Numbered from the stretch's first letter, positions 35,852 through 45,366 are shown. The stretch: 64,000 nucleotides of DNA from Microbacterium sp. RU33B (GCF_900155915.1 NZ_FTPO01000001.1:1612001-1676000); one strand, 5' to 3'. Program-made: numbers and translations. Notes: a model not told the origin generated them from the sequence alone.

Positions 35852-36415
35852 GTGGCTACCACCCCGTCTGCACAGAACGACGCTCCCGCCGCCGAGGGCG
35901 CAGCCTCCGGCAAGGGCCGCGCGACCCCGTCCCGCGCCGAGCAGGAGGCGCTGCGGCGCCGCCCCCTCGTGCCCGACACGAAGGAGGCCAAGGCACGCGC
36001 CAAGGCCGACCTCATGAAGCAGCGCGAGAAGGCCCGCATCGGCATGGCCGCCGGTGAGGACAAGTACCTCACGGCGCGCGACAAAGGTCCTCAGCGCCGA
36101 TGGGTGCGCGACTGGGTCGATGCCGGCTGGCACCTCGGCGAGGTCGTCATGCCGCTGATGCTGCTGGTCATCGTGATGACGTTCATCCCCCTGGCCGAAC
36201 TCCAGATGTACGCGTTCCTCGGGCTCTGGTTCTTCATCTTCCTCGTGATCGCCGACATGATCGTGACCTCGATCCGGGTGAAGCGCTCCGCGCGCAAGCG
36301 CTGGGGCGACAAGACCGAGAAGGGCCTCGGCTGGTACGCGGCGATGCGCACGATCCAGATGCGCTTCATGCGCCTGCCGAAGGCCCAGGTCAAGCGCGGA
36401 CAGTACCCGGCCTAG
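35852..36415 (+). CDS. DUF3043 membrane protein
   Basis: A 187-residue protein typical of actinobacteria. The first 95 residues are charged and cytoplasmic ([22 protein letters not shown] is a conserved stretch), followed by two membrane helices (about 98-140) and a basic C-terminus ([27 protein letters not shown]). No biochemical role is known. The GTG start has AGAGG 8 nt upstream. It is convergent with pyrD. Confidence 0.87.
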   Translation: MATTPSAQNDAPAAEGAASGKGRATPSRAEQEALRRRPLVPDTKEAKARAKADLMKQREKARIGMAAGEDKYLTARDKGPQRRWVRDWVDAGWHLGEVVMPLMLLVIVMTFIPLAELQMYAFLGLWFFIFLVIADMIVTSIRVKRSARKRWGDKTEKGLGWYAAMRTIQMRFMRLPKAQVKRGQYPA

Positions 36416-36442
36416 CCTGCGGCCGCGTCCGACGAACGGTCC

Positions 36443-37465
36443 TCAGCGCGCGACGAGGCCCCGGTTGATCTGCCGCGCCCACAGGGGGCCGCGGTAGAGG
36501 AACGCGGTGTAGCCCTGCGTGAGCGTGGCTCCCGCGGCCAACCGCTCCTGCACGTCGGCGGCGGTCTCGACACCGCCGACCGAGATGACGCAGAAGTCCT
36601 CCGGTACGACCGCGCGCACGAGCCGCAGCACCTGCAGCGCCCGCGCCTTGAGGGGCGCGCCCGACAGTCCGCCCGCGCCCGCGGCCTCGACGACGGCGTC
36701 GTCGGTCGTGAGGCCTTCGCGCGAGATCGTGGTGTTCGTGGCGATCAGGCCGGCGAGTCCGACATCCACCGCGAGTCGTGCGATCGCCTCGACCTCGTCG
36801 TCCGAGAGGTCGGGGGCGATCTTGACCAGGAGCGGCGTCGTGCCGGCGGTGTCGCGAACGGCCTCCAACAGCGGGCGCAGCGTCTCGACCGACTGCAGCG
36901 TGCGCAGGCCGGGCGTGTTCGGCGAGGAGACGTTGACGACCAGGTAGTCGGCGAGAGGTGCCAGCAGCGTCGCGCTGCGGACGTAGTCGGCCGTCGCATC
37001 GTCGACGTCGACCACGCGGCTCTTGCCGATGTTGACGCCGAGAACGGGACGCTTCGACCGGCGACGCAGCTTCTCCAGTCGCTTCGCCGCCGCTTCGGCA
37101 CCCCGGTTGTTGAACCCCATGCGGTTGACGACCGCGCGATCGGGGATCAGGCGGAACAGCCGCGGCCGCGGGTTGCCGTCCTGCGGGATCGCGGTGACGG
37201 TGCCGATCTCGACGTGCCCGAAGCCGAGCGACCAGAGGCCCGCGGCGCCCAGCACGTCCTTGTCGAAGCCCGCCGCGACCCCGAACGGCGAGTCGAACTC
37301 GAGGCCCAGCGCGTGGACCGTGAGCTGCGGGTCAGGCTTCGCCAGGGCGCGGGCGGCCCACGAGAACGGCGGGACTCCCAGCATCCGGATCACGGTCATC
37401 GCGGCGTGGTGCGCGGACTCCGGGTCCATGCGCGACAGGAAGGTCCGGAAGACGAAGGGATACAT
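36443..37465 (-). CDS. pyrD: Dihydroorotate dehydrogenase, quinone-dependent (class 2)
   Basis: PyrD oxidises dihydroorotate to orotate in pyrimidine synthesis and passes electrons to menaquinone. The 340-residue protein has the membrane-association N-terminus, FDSPFGVAAGFDKD, NRMGFNN, NVSSPNTPGLR with the catalytic serine, and the phosphate site VGGVETAADV near the end. The ATG has TAGCCT 7 nt upstream; this hexamer begins with the stop codon of nrdR. Confidence 0.96.
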   Translation of the reverse strand: MYPFVFRTFLSRMDPESAHHAAMTVIRMLGVPPFSWAARALAKPDPQLTVHALGLEFDSPFGVAAGFDKDVLGAAGLWSLGFGHVEIGTVTAIPQDGNPRPRLFRLIPDRAVVNRMGFNNRGAEAAAKRLEKLRRRSKRPVLGVNIGKSRVVDVDDATADYVRSATLLAPLADYLVVNVSSPNTPGLRTLQSVETLRPLLEAVRDTAGTTPLLVKIAPDLSDDEVEAIARLAVDVGLAGLIATNTTISREGLTTDDAVVEAAGAGGLSGAPLKARALQVLRLVRAVVPEDFCVISVGGVETAADVQERLAAGATLTQGYTAFLYRGPLWARQINRGLVAR

Positions 37466-37472
37466 CGGGCTC

Positions 37473-37478
37473 AGGCTA
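37473..37478 (-). promoter_or_regulatory. -10 hexamer of pyrD, overlapping the nrdR stop
   Basis: TAGCCT on the minus strand starts with the TAG stop of nrdR and lies 7 nt before the pyrD ATG, so the gene may have its own leaderless transcript despite the tight spacing. Confidence 0.45.
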
Positions 37479-37928
37479 TCGGGCGTGGTCTGCGCGGAGC
37501 TTGCCGATGGCCGTTTCAAAGTCCTCGAGCGAGTCGAACGCCTGGTACACGCTCGCGAAGCGGAGATAGGCGATCTCGTCGAGTTCGCGCAGCGGGCCGA
37601 GGATCGCGAGTCCGATCTCATTCGTGTCGATCTGCGACGCCCCGGTCTGCCGAACGGATTCCTCGACCGTCTGGGCGAGCATCGCGAGGTCGGCCTCGGT
37701 CACGGGCCGGCCCTGGCAGGCCTTGCGCACACCAGACATGACCTTCTCGCGGCTGAACGGCTCGATCACACCGGAGCGCTTGATCACGTTGAGGCTCGCG
37801 GTCTCGCTCGTCGTGAAGCGTCCGCCGCACTCGGGGCACTGGCGGCGGCGACGGATGCTGAGGCCGTCATCGCTCGTGCGGGAGTCGATGACGCGCGAAT
37901 CGGAGTGGCGGCAGAACGGACAGTGCAT
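37476..37928 (-). CDS. nrdR: Transcriptional repressor of ribonucleotide reductase genes
   Basis: NrdR binds ATP/dATP and represses ribonucleotide reductase genes. The 150-residue protein has the N-terminal zinc ribbon with CPFC and CPEC and the basic stretch [15 protein letters not shown], followed by an ATP-cone domain ([19 protein letters not shown]). The length is normal. The ATG has TAGGCT 9 nt upstream, overlapping the hisD stop, so it may be transcribed both with hisD and from its own start. Confidence 0.95.
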   Translation of the reverse strand: MHCPFCRHSDSRVIDSRTSDDGLSIRRRRQCPECGGRFTTSETASLNVIKRSGVIEPFSREKVMSGVRKACQGRPVTEADLAMLAQTVEESVRQTGASQIDTNEIGLAILGPLRELDEIAYLRFASVYQAFDSLEDFETAIGKLRADHAR

Positions 37929-37940
37929 GGCGTACCGAGC

Positions 37941-39242
37941 CTAGTCCGCGAAGCGCGCCGTGACGGCTTCGCCGTGTGCGGGGAGCTGTTCGGCCTCGGC
38001 GAGGGTCACGATCCCGGCATGCACGCGGGAGAGCGCCGCCCGGTCGTACTCGATGACCTGCTGCGGGCGCAGGAAGGTCATCGCCGACAGCCCTGACGAA
38101 TACCGCGCCTGGCCCCCGGTGGGCAGCACGTGGTTGCTTCCCGCGAGGTAGTCGCCGAGACTCACGGGCGAGTTCGGCCCGACGAAGACGGCGCCGGCGT
38201 GCACGAAGTCCTCCGGGCGAGGGTCGGCCAGCTGCAGTTCGAGGTGCTCGGGCGCGTAGGCGTTGCTGAAGGCGGTCGCGGTCGCGATGTCGTCGACGAG
38301 CACGATCGCGGACTGCAGGCCTGCGAGCGACACGGCGACGCGCTCGGCGTGGTGCGTGACCGCGGCGCGCGCGGCGATCTCCGCCGTGACGGCTGCCGCG
38401 AGCTCCGCCGAGTCGGTGACGAGGACGGCGGCAGCCTGCTCGTCGTGCTCGGCCTGGCTGATCAGATCGGCAGCGACGAGGCGCGCGTCGGCCGAGGCAT
38501 CCGCGACCACGAGGATCTCGGTCGCGCCGGCCTCGGCATCCGTTCCCACGAGTCCTGCCACGGCGCGCTTGGCCCCGGCGACGAAGTTGTTGCCCGGACC
38601 GGTCACGACGTCGACGGGCGCGAGCCCGAGGGACTCCACTCCGTGCGCGAAGGCGCCGATCGCGCCGGCGCCCCCCATCGCGTACACCTCGTCGATGCCG
38701 AGCAGGTGCGCGGCGGCGAGGATCACGGGGTGGACGCGCCCTCCGTGCGCGCGCTGCGGCGGCGAGGCGAGCGCGATCTGCTCCACCCCGGCCACCTGCG
38801 CGGGCACGACGTTCATGACGACGCTCGACGGATACACGGCCTTGCCGCCGGGGACGTAGACCCCGACGCGGCGCACCGGCTGCCAGCGCTGCGAGACGCG
38901 TGCGCCGGGCTCGATCTCCGTCACGACGGGCGCCGGAACCTGCGCCGCTGAGGCGCGCCGCACCCGGGCGATCGCCTCTTCGAGCGCCGACCGCACGTCG
39001 GGATCGAGACCCGCGAGGGCCTCTTCGAGGTGGATTCGAGGAACTCGGATGTCGTGTCCCTCCGCTCCGTCGAAGCGCGCGGCTTGCTCTCGCAGCGCCG
39101 ACTCGCCGCGCGCGGCGACGTCGGCGACGACCTCGGCGGCCGTCACCAGGGCGGCGTCGAACGCCCCCTGGGCGCGCGGCACGGTGGCCAGCAGTTCAGC
39201 GGGCGTCAGAGCGCGCCCGCGCAGGTCGATGGTACGAAGCAT
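37941..39242 (-). CDS. hisD: Histidinol dehydrogenase
   Basis: HisD carries out the last two steps of histidine synthesis. The 433-residue enzyme shows the NAD-binding stretch YVPGGKAVYPSSVVMNVVPA, the metal ligands within SQAEHDEQA and the C-terminal YAPEHLELQ and GDYLAGSNHVLPTGGQAR motifs. The first ATG before LRTIDLRGR is taken; a GTG 12 nt upstream is possible. No other his genes are nearby in the window. Confidence 0.95.
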   Translation of the reverse strand: MLRTIDLRGRALTPAELLATVPRAQGAFDAALVTAAEVVADVAARGESALREQAARFDGAEGHDIRVPRIHLEEALAGLDPDVRSALEEAIARVRRASAAQVPAPVVTEIEPGARVSQRWQPVRRVGVYVPGGKAVYPSSVVMNVVPAQVAGVEQIALASPPQRAHGGRVHPVILAAAHLLGIDEVYAMGGAGAIGAFAHGVESLGLAPVDVVTGPGNNFVAGAKRAVAGLVGTDAEAGATEILVVADASADARLVAADLISQAEHDEQAAAVLVTDSAELAAAVTAEIAARAAVTHHAERVAVSLAGLQSAIVLVDDIATATAFSNAYAPEHLELQLADPRPEDFVHAGAVFVGPNSPVSLGDYLAGSNHVLPTGGQARYSSGLSAMTFLRPQQVIEYDRAALSRVHAGIVTLAEAEQLPAHGEAVTARFAD

Positions 39243-39284
39243 CCGAATCCACACTCTCGCCGCGGGCTGTCATGCCCGCGCGTC

Positions 39285-40436
39285 TCAGCCTCGCGTGACG
39301 CCCGACACGTCGTGGAGGTGACCGACACGGCCGTCTTCGTGGCGCACGACGAAGGTGTGGCCGCGGTCCTCGATCACGAGCGCCCACGCGGTCGGTCCGA
39401 TGCGGAACAGCGGGATGCCGGCGTCGTCGACGATGTCGCGCTCCTCCGGAACGAGCGCCCAGAAGGCCTGGTGTCGCACGGGAGCAGGCTCGGCGGACTC
39501 GAAGGTGCCGCGCGTGTGCGCGGGCTTCCACTCGGCCTGGTCGCCCGCGAGACCGTAGTCGCCGGAGTCGGCGTCGGTGTCGGTGTCGGTGTCCGTGTAG
39601 GCGGCGGTCGCCGCCGGCTGCTCGGATGCGTAGGCATCCACCGCGGCCGTGGAGGACTGGTCGGGGGCGGCATAGCCGTCGTTGTGCGCCGCGTACGGGT
39701 CGGCGGATGCATACGGGTCGGCGGCCGTGTACGCACCGGTGGCGGCGTACGTGCCGGTCGCTGCGGCGTAGGGGTCGGCGGCGGCGTACGGCTCCGGGGC
39801 GCCGTGCGGGGCGGGGTCGGCCGGGGCCGCGACGCGCACGGGGCGAGCCACGACGGGACGGATCGGGCGCGCCAGGCGGTGCGCGACCGTCTCGGCGCGC
39901 TCCTTGAAGTCTTCGGCGAACGGCGGGATGAACGGTGCGAGCACCGTGAGCACGACGCCCGCGAGCATCAGGATCAGCTCCACCCAGATGACCCAGGAGC
40001 GCACCCACGCACCCGACTGGATCGCGATCGCCACGGTGTCCCAGACCCAGCCGAGCCACACGACGGCTGAGACCGAGAAAGCGACCGAAGCGAACTGGTC
40101 GACGCTCAGCGAGCCGACGCGGCGGATGCCGTCGGGCGAAAGCCGCCGCAGGACGACCAGGAACACCGCGACGGTCGGCACGCCGATCGTGAGCACCCAG
40201 GCCAGACCCGAGAGCCACACCGACGCCCATGTGAGCTGCACGTTGACCACGCCGCTCGTGAAGCTCGCCGTGACCGGGAAGAAGGAGATCACGAAGGCCA
40301 CGAGCCACACGCCCGCCAGGGAGACCTCACGGATCGAGAACGGTCCGACGCCGTACTGCGGCGGCGATTCCTGGACGGATTCCTCCGCCCCTGCGTCGAT
40401 GATCTCTTCGGGTTCGTTCAACTTCTCGCCAGTCAC
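39285..40436 (-). CDS. Membrane protein with low-complexity Asp-Pro-Tyr-Ala repeats
   Basis: A 383-residue protein. About four membrane helices fill residues 35-175. A long disordered region (about 190-300) holds repeats of the type DPYAA / TYAATGAY and a short (TD)4 run, and a small C-terminal folded domain (about 325-380) contains ALVIEDRGHTFVVRHEDGRVGHLHDVSG. No family is recognised. The GTG at 40436 is chosen because GGAGAGG lies 7 nt upstream; a TTG two codons earlier would abut that site. TAGTAT at 40480-40485 would start transcription with a leader of about 37 nt. It follows dnaE in the same direction. Confidence 0.72.
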   Translation of the reverse strand: MTGEKLNEPEEIIDAGAEESVQESPPQYGVGPFSIREVSLAGVWLVAFVISFFPVTASFTSGVVNVQLTWASVWLSGLAWVLTIGVPTVAVFLVVLRRLSPDGIRRVGSLSVDQFASVAFSVSAVVWLGWVWDTVAIAIQSGAWVRSWVIWVELILMLAGVVLTVLAPFIPPFAEDFKERAETVAHRLARPIRPVVARPVRVAAPADPAPHGAPEPYAAADPYAAATGTYAATGAYTAADPYASADPYAAHNDGYAAPDQSSTAAVDAYASEQPAATAAYTDTDTDTDADSGDYGLAGDQAEWKPAHTRGTFESAEPAPVRHQAFWALVPEERDIVDDAGIPLFRIGPTAWALVIEDRGHTFVVRHEDGRVGHLHDVSGVTRG

Positions 40437-40479
40437 GATCAATCCTCTCCGGCGTCGCTGGGGGGCGCACCGTGCACCG

Positions 40480-40485
40480 ATACTA
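40480..40485 (-). promoter_or_regulatory. -10 hexamer of the repeat-tailed membrane protein gene
   Basis: TAGTAT on the minus strand lies about 44 nt before the GTG, with a Shine-Dalgarno in between. A 7-bp stem (40496-40502 with 40515-40521) lies just upstream of it, after the dnaE stop, without a U tract. Confidence 0.45.
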
Positions 40486-40536
40486 CCGGCGGCTCCTCGC
40501 CGACGCAGAGCCGACGGCGAGATCCACCGTCATGGA

Positions 40537-43500
40537 TCACCCGAGGCACCGCGGTCCGAGCAGGCCCTTCAGCTCGCCGTACAGGTCGGGCGTGATGCGC
40601 ACGGCATGCGGGATCTCGAAGACCTTCGCCACCGTCCCGGCGTGGAGCTTGAGCGTGACCTCGGTGTCGCCCCTGTGCCGCTGCAGGGTCTGCAGGAGCT
40701 CGTTCACGAGCGGTTCGCTCGCCCGGCGCTCCGGGACGACCAGCACGAGCGAGCCGGCTTCTTCGAGGTTCCCGAGGTCGGGAGCGAAGGCCGACTGCGC
40801 GTGGAGGTTGAGCCCGTCGTCGCGACGGGAGACGCGCCCCCGGACCGCGAGGATCGAATCGGCGACGAGCTGCGACTGGAACTCGGTGTAGGTCTTCCCC
40901 ATGAACATCACGGTGACCTCGCCGTTGAAGTCCTCGACGGTGATCATGCCGTAGGGGTTGCCGCTCTGCTTCGCGACGCGGTGCTGCACGCTCGTGACGA
41001 GACCGGCGACCGTCACCTGATCGCCGTCCTGCACGTCCTCGTTCGAGAGGAGGTCGTGGATCGATGTGGAGGCGTGCTTGGCGAGCGGATTCTCCAGGCC
41101 CGCCAGGGGGTGATCGGAGACGTAGAGCCCGAGCATCTCGCGCTCGAACGCGAGCTTGTCCTTCTTGGTCCATTCCGGGCGCTCGGGGACCTTGGCCGGG
41201 GCGACCTCCTCGGCGGCGTCGTACAGGCTGTCGAAGTCGAAGCCGATGGCGCCCGTGGCGGCCTTGCGCTTCGTCTCGACCGCGGCCTCGGTGGCGTCTT
41301 CGTGGATCTCCATGAGCGCGCGTCTGCTCGACCCCAGCGAGTCGAAGGCACCCGCCTTGATGAGCGATTCGATCGTGCGCTTGTTCGCGACGTGCAGCGG
41401 CACCTTCGTCAGGAAGTCGTGGAAGCTCACGAAGCTGTCGTCGGCGCGCGCCGCGACGATGCCGTCGACGACGTTGGCGCCCACGTTGCGGACGGCGCCG
41501 AGCCCGAAGCGGATGTCTTCGCCGACGGCGGCGAAGTAGCGGATCGACTGCCCGACGTCGGGCGGGAGCACGCGGATGCCCATCCGGCGGCACTCGTTGA
41601 GGTACACCGCCATCTTGTCCTTGGAGTCGCCGACGCTCGTCAGCAGCGCCGCCATGTACTCCGCGGGGTAGTGCGCCTTCAGATAGGCGGTCCAGTATGC
41701 GATCAGGCCGTACGCGGCGGAGTGCGCCTTGTTGAAGGCGTAGTCCGAGAAGGGCAGCAGGATGTCCCACAGCATCTGCACCGCCGCGTCGGAGTACCCG
41801 TTGGCGTGCATGCCGGCCTGGAAGCCCTCGTACTGCTTGTCGAGCTCGGACTTCTTCTTCTTGCCCATCGCCCGCCGCAGGATGTCGGCCTGACCGAGCG
41901 AGAAGCCCGCAACCCGCTGCGCGATCGCCATCACCTGCTCCTGGTAGATGATGAGGCCGTAGCTCGTGTCGAGGATGTCGGCGAGCGGCTCCGCCAGCTC
42001 GGGATGGATGGGCGTGATCTCCTGCTGGCCGGTCTTGCGCAGCGCATAGTTGATGTGCGAGTTCGCACCCATCGGGCCGGGTCGGTAGAGCGCGATGACC
42101 GCCGAGATGTCTTCGAAGTTGTCGGGCTTCATCAGTCGCAGGAGCGAGCGCATCGGCCCGCCGTCGAGTTGGAAGACGCCGAGCGTGTCGCCGCGGGAGA
42201 GGAGCTCGTAGGCCGCCTGGTCGTCGAGCTCAAGCTCTTCGAGAACGAGCGGCTCACCTCGGTTGGCGACGATGTTGTCGAGCGCATCGTTGATGATCGT
42301 GAGGTTGCGCAGCCCGAGGAAGTCCATCTTGATCAGCCCGAGGGCCTCGCACGACGGGTAGTCGAACTGCGTGACGATCTGGCCGTCTTGCTCGCGCTTC
42401 ATGATCGGGATGATGTCGATCAGCGGCTCGCTCGACATGATGACCCCGGCCGCGTGCACGCCCCACTGGCGCTTGAGGTTCTCGAGCCCGACGGCGGTGT
42501 CGAAGACGGTCTTCGCCTCGGCATCCGTCTCGATCAGGGCGCGGAACTCGCTCGCCTCCTTGTAGCGCGGGTGCTGGGAGTCGAACATGCCCTCCAGCGG
42601 CATGTCTTTGCCCATGACCGCGGGGGGCATCGCCTTGGTGAGCCTCTCCCCCATGCTGAAGGGGAACCCGAGCACGCGACCGGCGTCTTTCAGCGCCTGC
42701 TTCGCCTTGATCGTGCCGTACGTGACGATCTGGGCGACGCGCTCGTCGCCGTACTTCTCGGTGACGTACTGGATGACCTCGCCACGGCGACGGTCGTCGA
42801 AGTCGACGTCGAAGTCGGGCATCGACACGCGGTCGGGGTTGAGGAAGCGCTCGAAGATGAGGCCGTGCTGGAGGGGATCGAGGTCGGTGATGCCCATCGC
42901 GTACGCGGCCATGGACCCCGCGCCCGAACCGCGGCCCGGACCCACGCGGATGCCGTTGCGCTTGGCCCAGTTGATGAAGTCGGCGACGACGAGGAAGTAG
43001 CCCGGGAAGCCCATCTGCACGATGACGCCGGTCTCGTACTCCGCCTGCGCGCGCACGGCGTCGGGGATGCCGCCGGGGTACCGGTGCTGGAGCCCGACCT
43101 CGACCTCCTTGACGAACCACGACTCCTCGGTCTCGCCGGCGGGCACCGGGAAGCGCGGCATGTAGTTGGCGCTCGTGTTGAACTCGACGTCGCAGCGCTC
43201 GGCGATGAGCAGCGTGTTGTCGCAGGCCTCCGGGTGGTCGCGGAAGATCTGCCGCATCTCGGCCGGGGTCTTGACGTAGTAGCCGTCGCCGTCGAACTTG
43301 AAGCGCTTGGGGTCGTCGAGCGTGGAGCCCGACTGCACGCACAGCAGCGCCGCGTGGCTCTTCGCGTCGTGCTGGTGCGTGTAATGGAGATCGTTGGTTC
43401 CGACCAGCGGGATGCCGAGATCCTTCGAGATCTTCAGCAGATCGCCCATGACGCGACGCTCGATGTCGAGGCCGTGATCCATGATCTCGGCGAAGTAGTT

Positions 43501-44055
43501 GTCTTTGCCGAAGATGTCCTGGAACTCCGCCGCCGCCGCACGCGCGGCATCGTACTGGCCGAGTCGCAGGCGGGTCTGCACTTCACCCGACGGGCAGCCC
43601 GTCGTGGCGATGAGGCCGGTGCTGTACTTCTGCAGGACCTCTCGATCCATGCGGGGCTTGAAGTAGTAGCCCTCCAGGCTCGCGAGCGACGACAGCCGGA
43701 ACAGATTGTGCATGCCCTCGGTCGTCTCGGAGAGAAGGGTCATGTGGGTGTAGGCGCCCGACCCCGAGACGTCGTCGCTGTTCTGCTCGGGGGTGCCCCA
43801 CCGCACGCGCGCCTTGTCGCTGCGATGGGTGCCCGGCGTGACGTAGGCCTCGATGCCGATGATGGGCTTGATGCCCGCCTCTTTGGCCGCCTGGTAGAAG
43901 TCGAACGCGGCGAAGGTGTTGCCGTGGTCGGTGACGGCGATGGCCGACATGCCCTGGCGGACGGCCTCCTGCACGAGGGGGCGGACGCGCGCCGCACCGT
44001 CGAGCATCGAGTATTCGCTGTGCACGTGCAGATGGACGAAGGAGTCGGATGCCAC
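40537..44055 (-). CDS. dnaE: DNA polymerase III alpha subunit
   Basis: The replicative polymerase catalytic subunit, 1172 residues as expected for DnaE1. The PHP domain begins at once (HLHVHSEYSMLDGAARV), the polymerase core carries PDFDVDFDDRRR with catalytic aspartates, and an OB-fold and C-terminal clamp/tau region follow. The PHP metal ligands look complete, consistent with proofreading in actinobacteria. The start is a GTG with TAGACT 6 nt upstream. It is divergent from the Nudix gene. Confidence 0.97.
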   Translation of the reverse strand: MASDSFVHLHVHSEYSMLDGAARVRPLVQEAVRQGMSAIAVTDHGNTFAAFDFYQAAKEAGIKPIIGIEAYVTPGTHRSDKARVRWGTPEQNSDDVSGSGAYTHMTLLSETTEGMHNLFRLSSLASLEGYYFKPRMDREVLQKYSTGLIATTGCPSGEVQTRLRLGQYDAARAAAAEFQDIFGKDNYFAEIMDHGLDIERRVMGDLLKISKDLGIPLVGTNDLHYTHQHDAKSHAALLCVQSGSTLDDPKRFKFDGDGYYVKTPAEMRQIFRDHPEACDNTLLIAERCDVEFNTSANYMPRFPVPAGETEESWFVKEVEVGLQHRYPGGIPDAVRAQAEYETGVIVQMGFPGYFLVVADFINWAKRNGIRVGPGRGSGAGSMAAYAMGITDLDPLQHGLIFERFLNPDRVSMPDFDVDFDDRRRGEVIQYVTEKYGDERVAQIVTYGTIKAKQALKDAGRVLGFPFSMGERLTKAMPPAVMGKDMPLEGMFDSQHPRYKEASEFRALIETDAEAKTVFDTAVGLENLKRQWGVHAAGVIMSSEPLIDIIPIMKREQDGQIVTQFDYPSCEALGLIKMDFLGLRNLTIINDALDNIVANRGEPLVLEELELDDQAAYELLSRGDTLGVFQLDGGPMRSLLRLMKPDNFEDISAVIALYRPGPMGANSHINYALRKTGQQEITPIHPELAEPLADILDTSYGLIIYQEQVMAIAQRVAGFSLGQADILRRAMGKKKKSELDKQYEGFQAGMHANGYSDAAVQMLWDILLPFSDYAFNKAHSAAYGLIAYWTAYLKAHYPAEYMAALLTSVGDSKDKMAVYLNECRRMGIRVLPPDVGQSIRYFAAVGEDIRFGLGAVRNVGANVVDGIVAARADDSFVSFHDFLTKVPLHVANKRTIESLIKAGAFDSLGSSRRALMEIHEDATEAAVETKRKAATGAIGFDFDSLYDAAEEVAPAKVPERPEWTKKDKLAFEREMLGLYVSDHPLAGLENPLAKHASTSIHDLLSNEDVQDGDQVTVAGLVTSVQHRVAKQSGNPYGMITVEDFNGEVTVMFMGKTYTEFQSQLVADSILAVRGRVSRRDDGLNLHAQSAFAPDLGNLEEAGSLVLVVPERRASEPLVNELLQTLQRHRGDTEVTLKLHAGTVAKVFEIPHAVRITPDLYGELKGLLGPRCLG

Positions 44056-44061
44056 GGATCG

Positions 44062-44067
44062 AGTCTA
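44062..44067 (-). promoter_or_regulatory. -10 hexamer of dnaE, leaderless
   Basis: TAGACT on the minus strand is 6 nt before the GTG of dnaE, the same hexamer and spacing as at uvrA. Confidence 0.55.
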
Positions 44068-44180
44068 GGTATCGGGTCCGACACCGGGCACACCCTCGCC
44101 GCCGACCGCCGCCTCGCCGAGCCAGGTCGCTTCATCCTCAGCTCGAAGGTGAAGGAGGCATCCCCGGAGCCCCACGCTCC

Positions 44181-44186
44181 TAGGCT
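44181..44186 (+). promoter_or_regulatory. -10 hexamer of the Nudix gene
   Basis: TAGGCT lies 6 nt before the ATG at 44193, with GAGGGG between them; a leaderless start is more likely than a ribosome binding site at this distance. Confidence 0.5.
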
Positions 44187-44192
44187 GAGGGG

Positions 44193-44669
44193 ATGGCCAC
44201 TCCCGAATACGTCCTCTGGCTCCGCTCCCACGTCGGCACGGCTCCCCTGTCGATGACCGGCGTGACGGCCGTCATCCTGAGGGACGAGAAGCTGCTCCTG
44301 GGTCGTCGAAGCGACAACGGCGCCTGGACGCCCATCACGGGGATCGTGGACCCGGGCGAGGAGCCCGCCGACGCGGCGGTGCGGGAGTCCCTCGAAGAGG
44401 CCGGCGTCGTCGTTCGCACGACACGGCTGGCGTGGGTCCACCAGATCCCCCGCATCACGTACGACAACGGGGATCAGTCCGATTACCTCGATCTCACGTT
44501 CCGCTGCGAGTGGATCTCGGGCGAGCCGTACCCCGCCGACGGAGAGATGACGGATGTCGGCTGGTTCGACCTCGAGTCGCTCCCGTCCGAGCTCAGCACC
44601 GACATGCGGCGTCGCATCGCGTCCGCCCTGTCGGAGGACGACCCGGCGAGGTTCGAGGGCGGCCGCTGA
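44193..44669 (+). CDS. Nudix hydrolase
   Basis: A 158-residue hydrolase of nucleoside diphosphate derivatives. The Nudix box spans GIVDPGEEPADAAVRESLEEAGV with all the key glutamates. The N-terminal LWLRSHVGTAPL stretch places it among a subgroup common in actinobacteria, but the substrate is unknown. It is divergent from dnaE and followed after 57 nt by the VKOR gene. Confidence 0.9.
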   Translation: MATPEYVLWLRSHVGTAPLSMTGVTAVILRDEKLLLGRRSDNGAWTPITGIVDPGEEPADAAVRESLEEAGVVVRTTRLAWVHQIPRITYDNGDQSDYLDLTFRCEWISGEPYPADGEMTDVGWFDLESLPSELSTDMRRRIASALSEDDPARFEGGR

Positions 44670-44726
44670 GCTTTTCTCCGGCCGATCGGGCCGCGGCACC
44701 CGGGCATGACGGAGGAGACTCTGCGC

Positions 44727-45344
44727 ATGTCCGACACCGCAGCCGCGCCGCGCACTCTCCGCCCTCCCCTGGGTCTCGCCGTGCTGTGGATCGTCGCCGG
44801 CGTGTTCGCGGGAGCGACGTCGTTCCTGCTCTACCTGGAGTACATCGGACAGCTCACCGGCGCGGCGCCGATCGTCTCGTGCCAGCTCAGCGTCGTCGTC
44901 ACCTGCGGACCGAACCTCCTGTCACCGGGCGGCAATCTGCTCGGCTTCTCGAACTCGATCCTGGGGATGGTCCTGTTCCTCGGTCCCGTCTACGCGGGGG
45001 TGAGCGCGCTGGCGGCACCCGGCGGGATGCGTCGGTGGTACTGGCGCGTCTTCGGCGTCTTCGTGCTCGGCGGGTTCGCGCTCGTGCACTTCTTCGCCTA
45101 CCGCAGCGTGTTCGAGTACGGTTCGCTGTGCCCCTGGTGCATGACCGTGTGGCTTGCGACGATCCCCCTCTTCTGGTTCACCGCCGGGTGGACGCTGCGC
45201 GAAGGCGTCTGGGGCGGCGGGTCCGGCATCCGTCGCGCGGGCGCGGTCGTGTACTCGTGGGCTCTCGTCGCCACCGTCCTCGACTACGCCCTCATCGCGG
45301 TGCTCGCTCAGGTCCGGCTCGATGTGATCGGCTCGCTGCTCTGA
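44727..45344 (+). CDS. Vitamin K epoxide reductase-like disulfide generator
   Basis: A 205-residue membrane protein of the VKOR family, which uses menaquinone to oxidise thiol partners and so drives disulfide formation in exported proteins. Five membrane helices are visible. The active-site pair is CPWC near the C-terminal third; a second cysteine pair is in the first loop (SCQLSVVVTCG). The second ATG (44727) is preferred because GGAGGAG lies 9 nt upstream; the first ATG (44706) overlaps that motif. No partner DsbA/thioredoxin is nearby. Confidence 0.9.
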   Translation: MSDTAAAPRTLRPPLGLAVLWIVAGVFAGATSFLLYLEYIGQLTGAAPIVSCQLSVVVTCGPNLLSPGGNLLGFSNSILGMVLFLGPVYAGVSALAAPGGMRRWYWRVFGVFVLGGFALVHFFAYRSVFEYGSLCPWCMTVWLATIPLFWFTAGWTLREGVWGGGSGIRRAGAVVYSWALVATVLDYALIAVLAQVRLDVIGSLL

Positions 45345-45366
45345 CACATCGCCTCGCCGACACGCT

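Noticed and set aside
39570..39800. CRISPR-like or mobile repeats in the repeat-tailed gene.
   Set aside because: The repeats are in frame, code for DPYAA-like and TD runs, and have no regular spacers.
39904..44256. A 1450-codon open frame opposite to dnaE and the repeat-tailed gene.
   Set aside because: It is a shadow of the high third-position GC of the real genes on the other strand; its protein has no family motif and is low in complexity (runs of Arg, Val, Asp, Leu).
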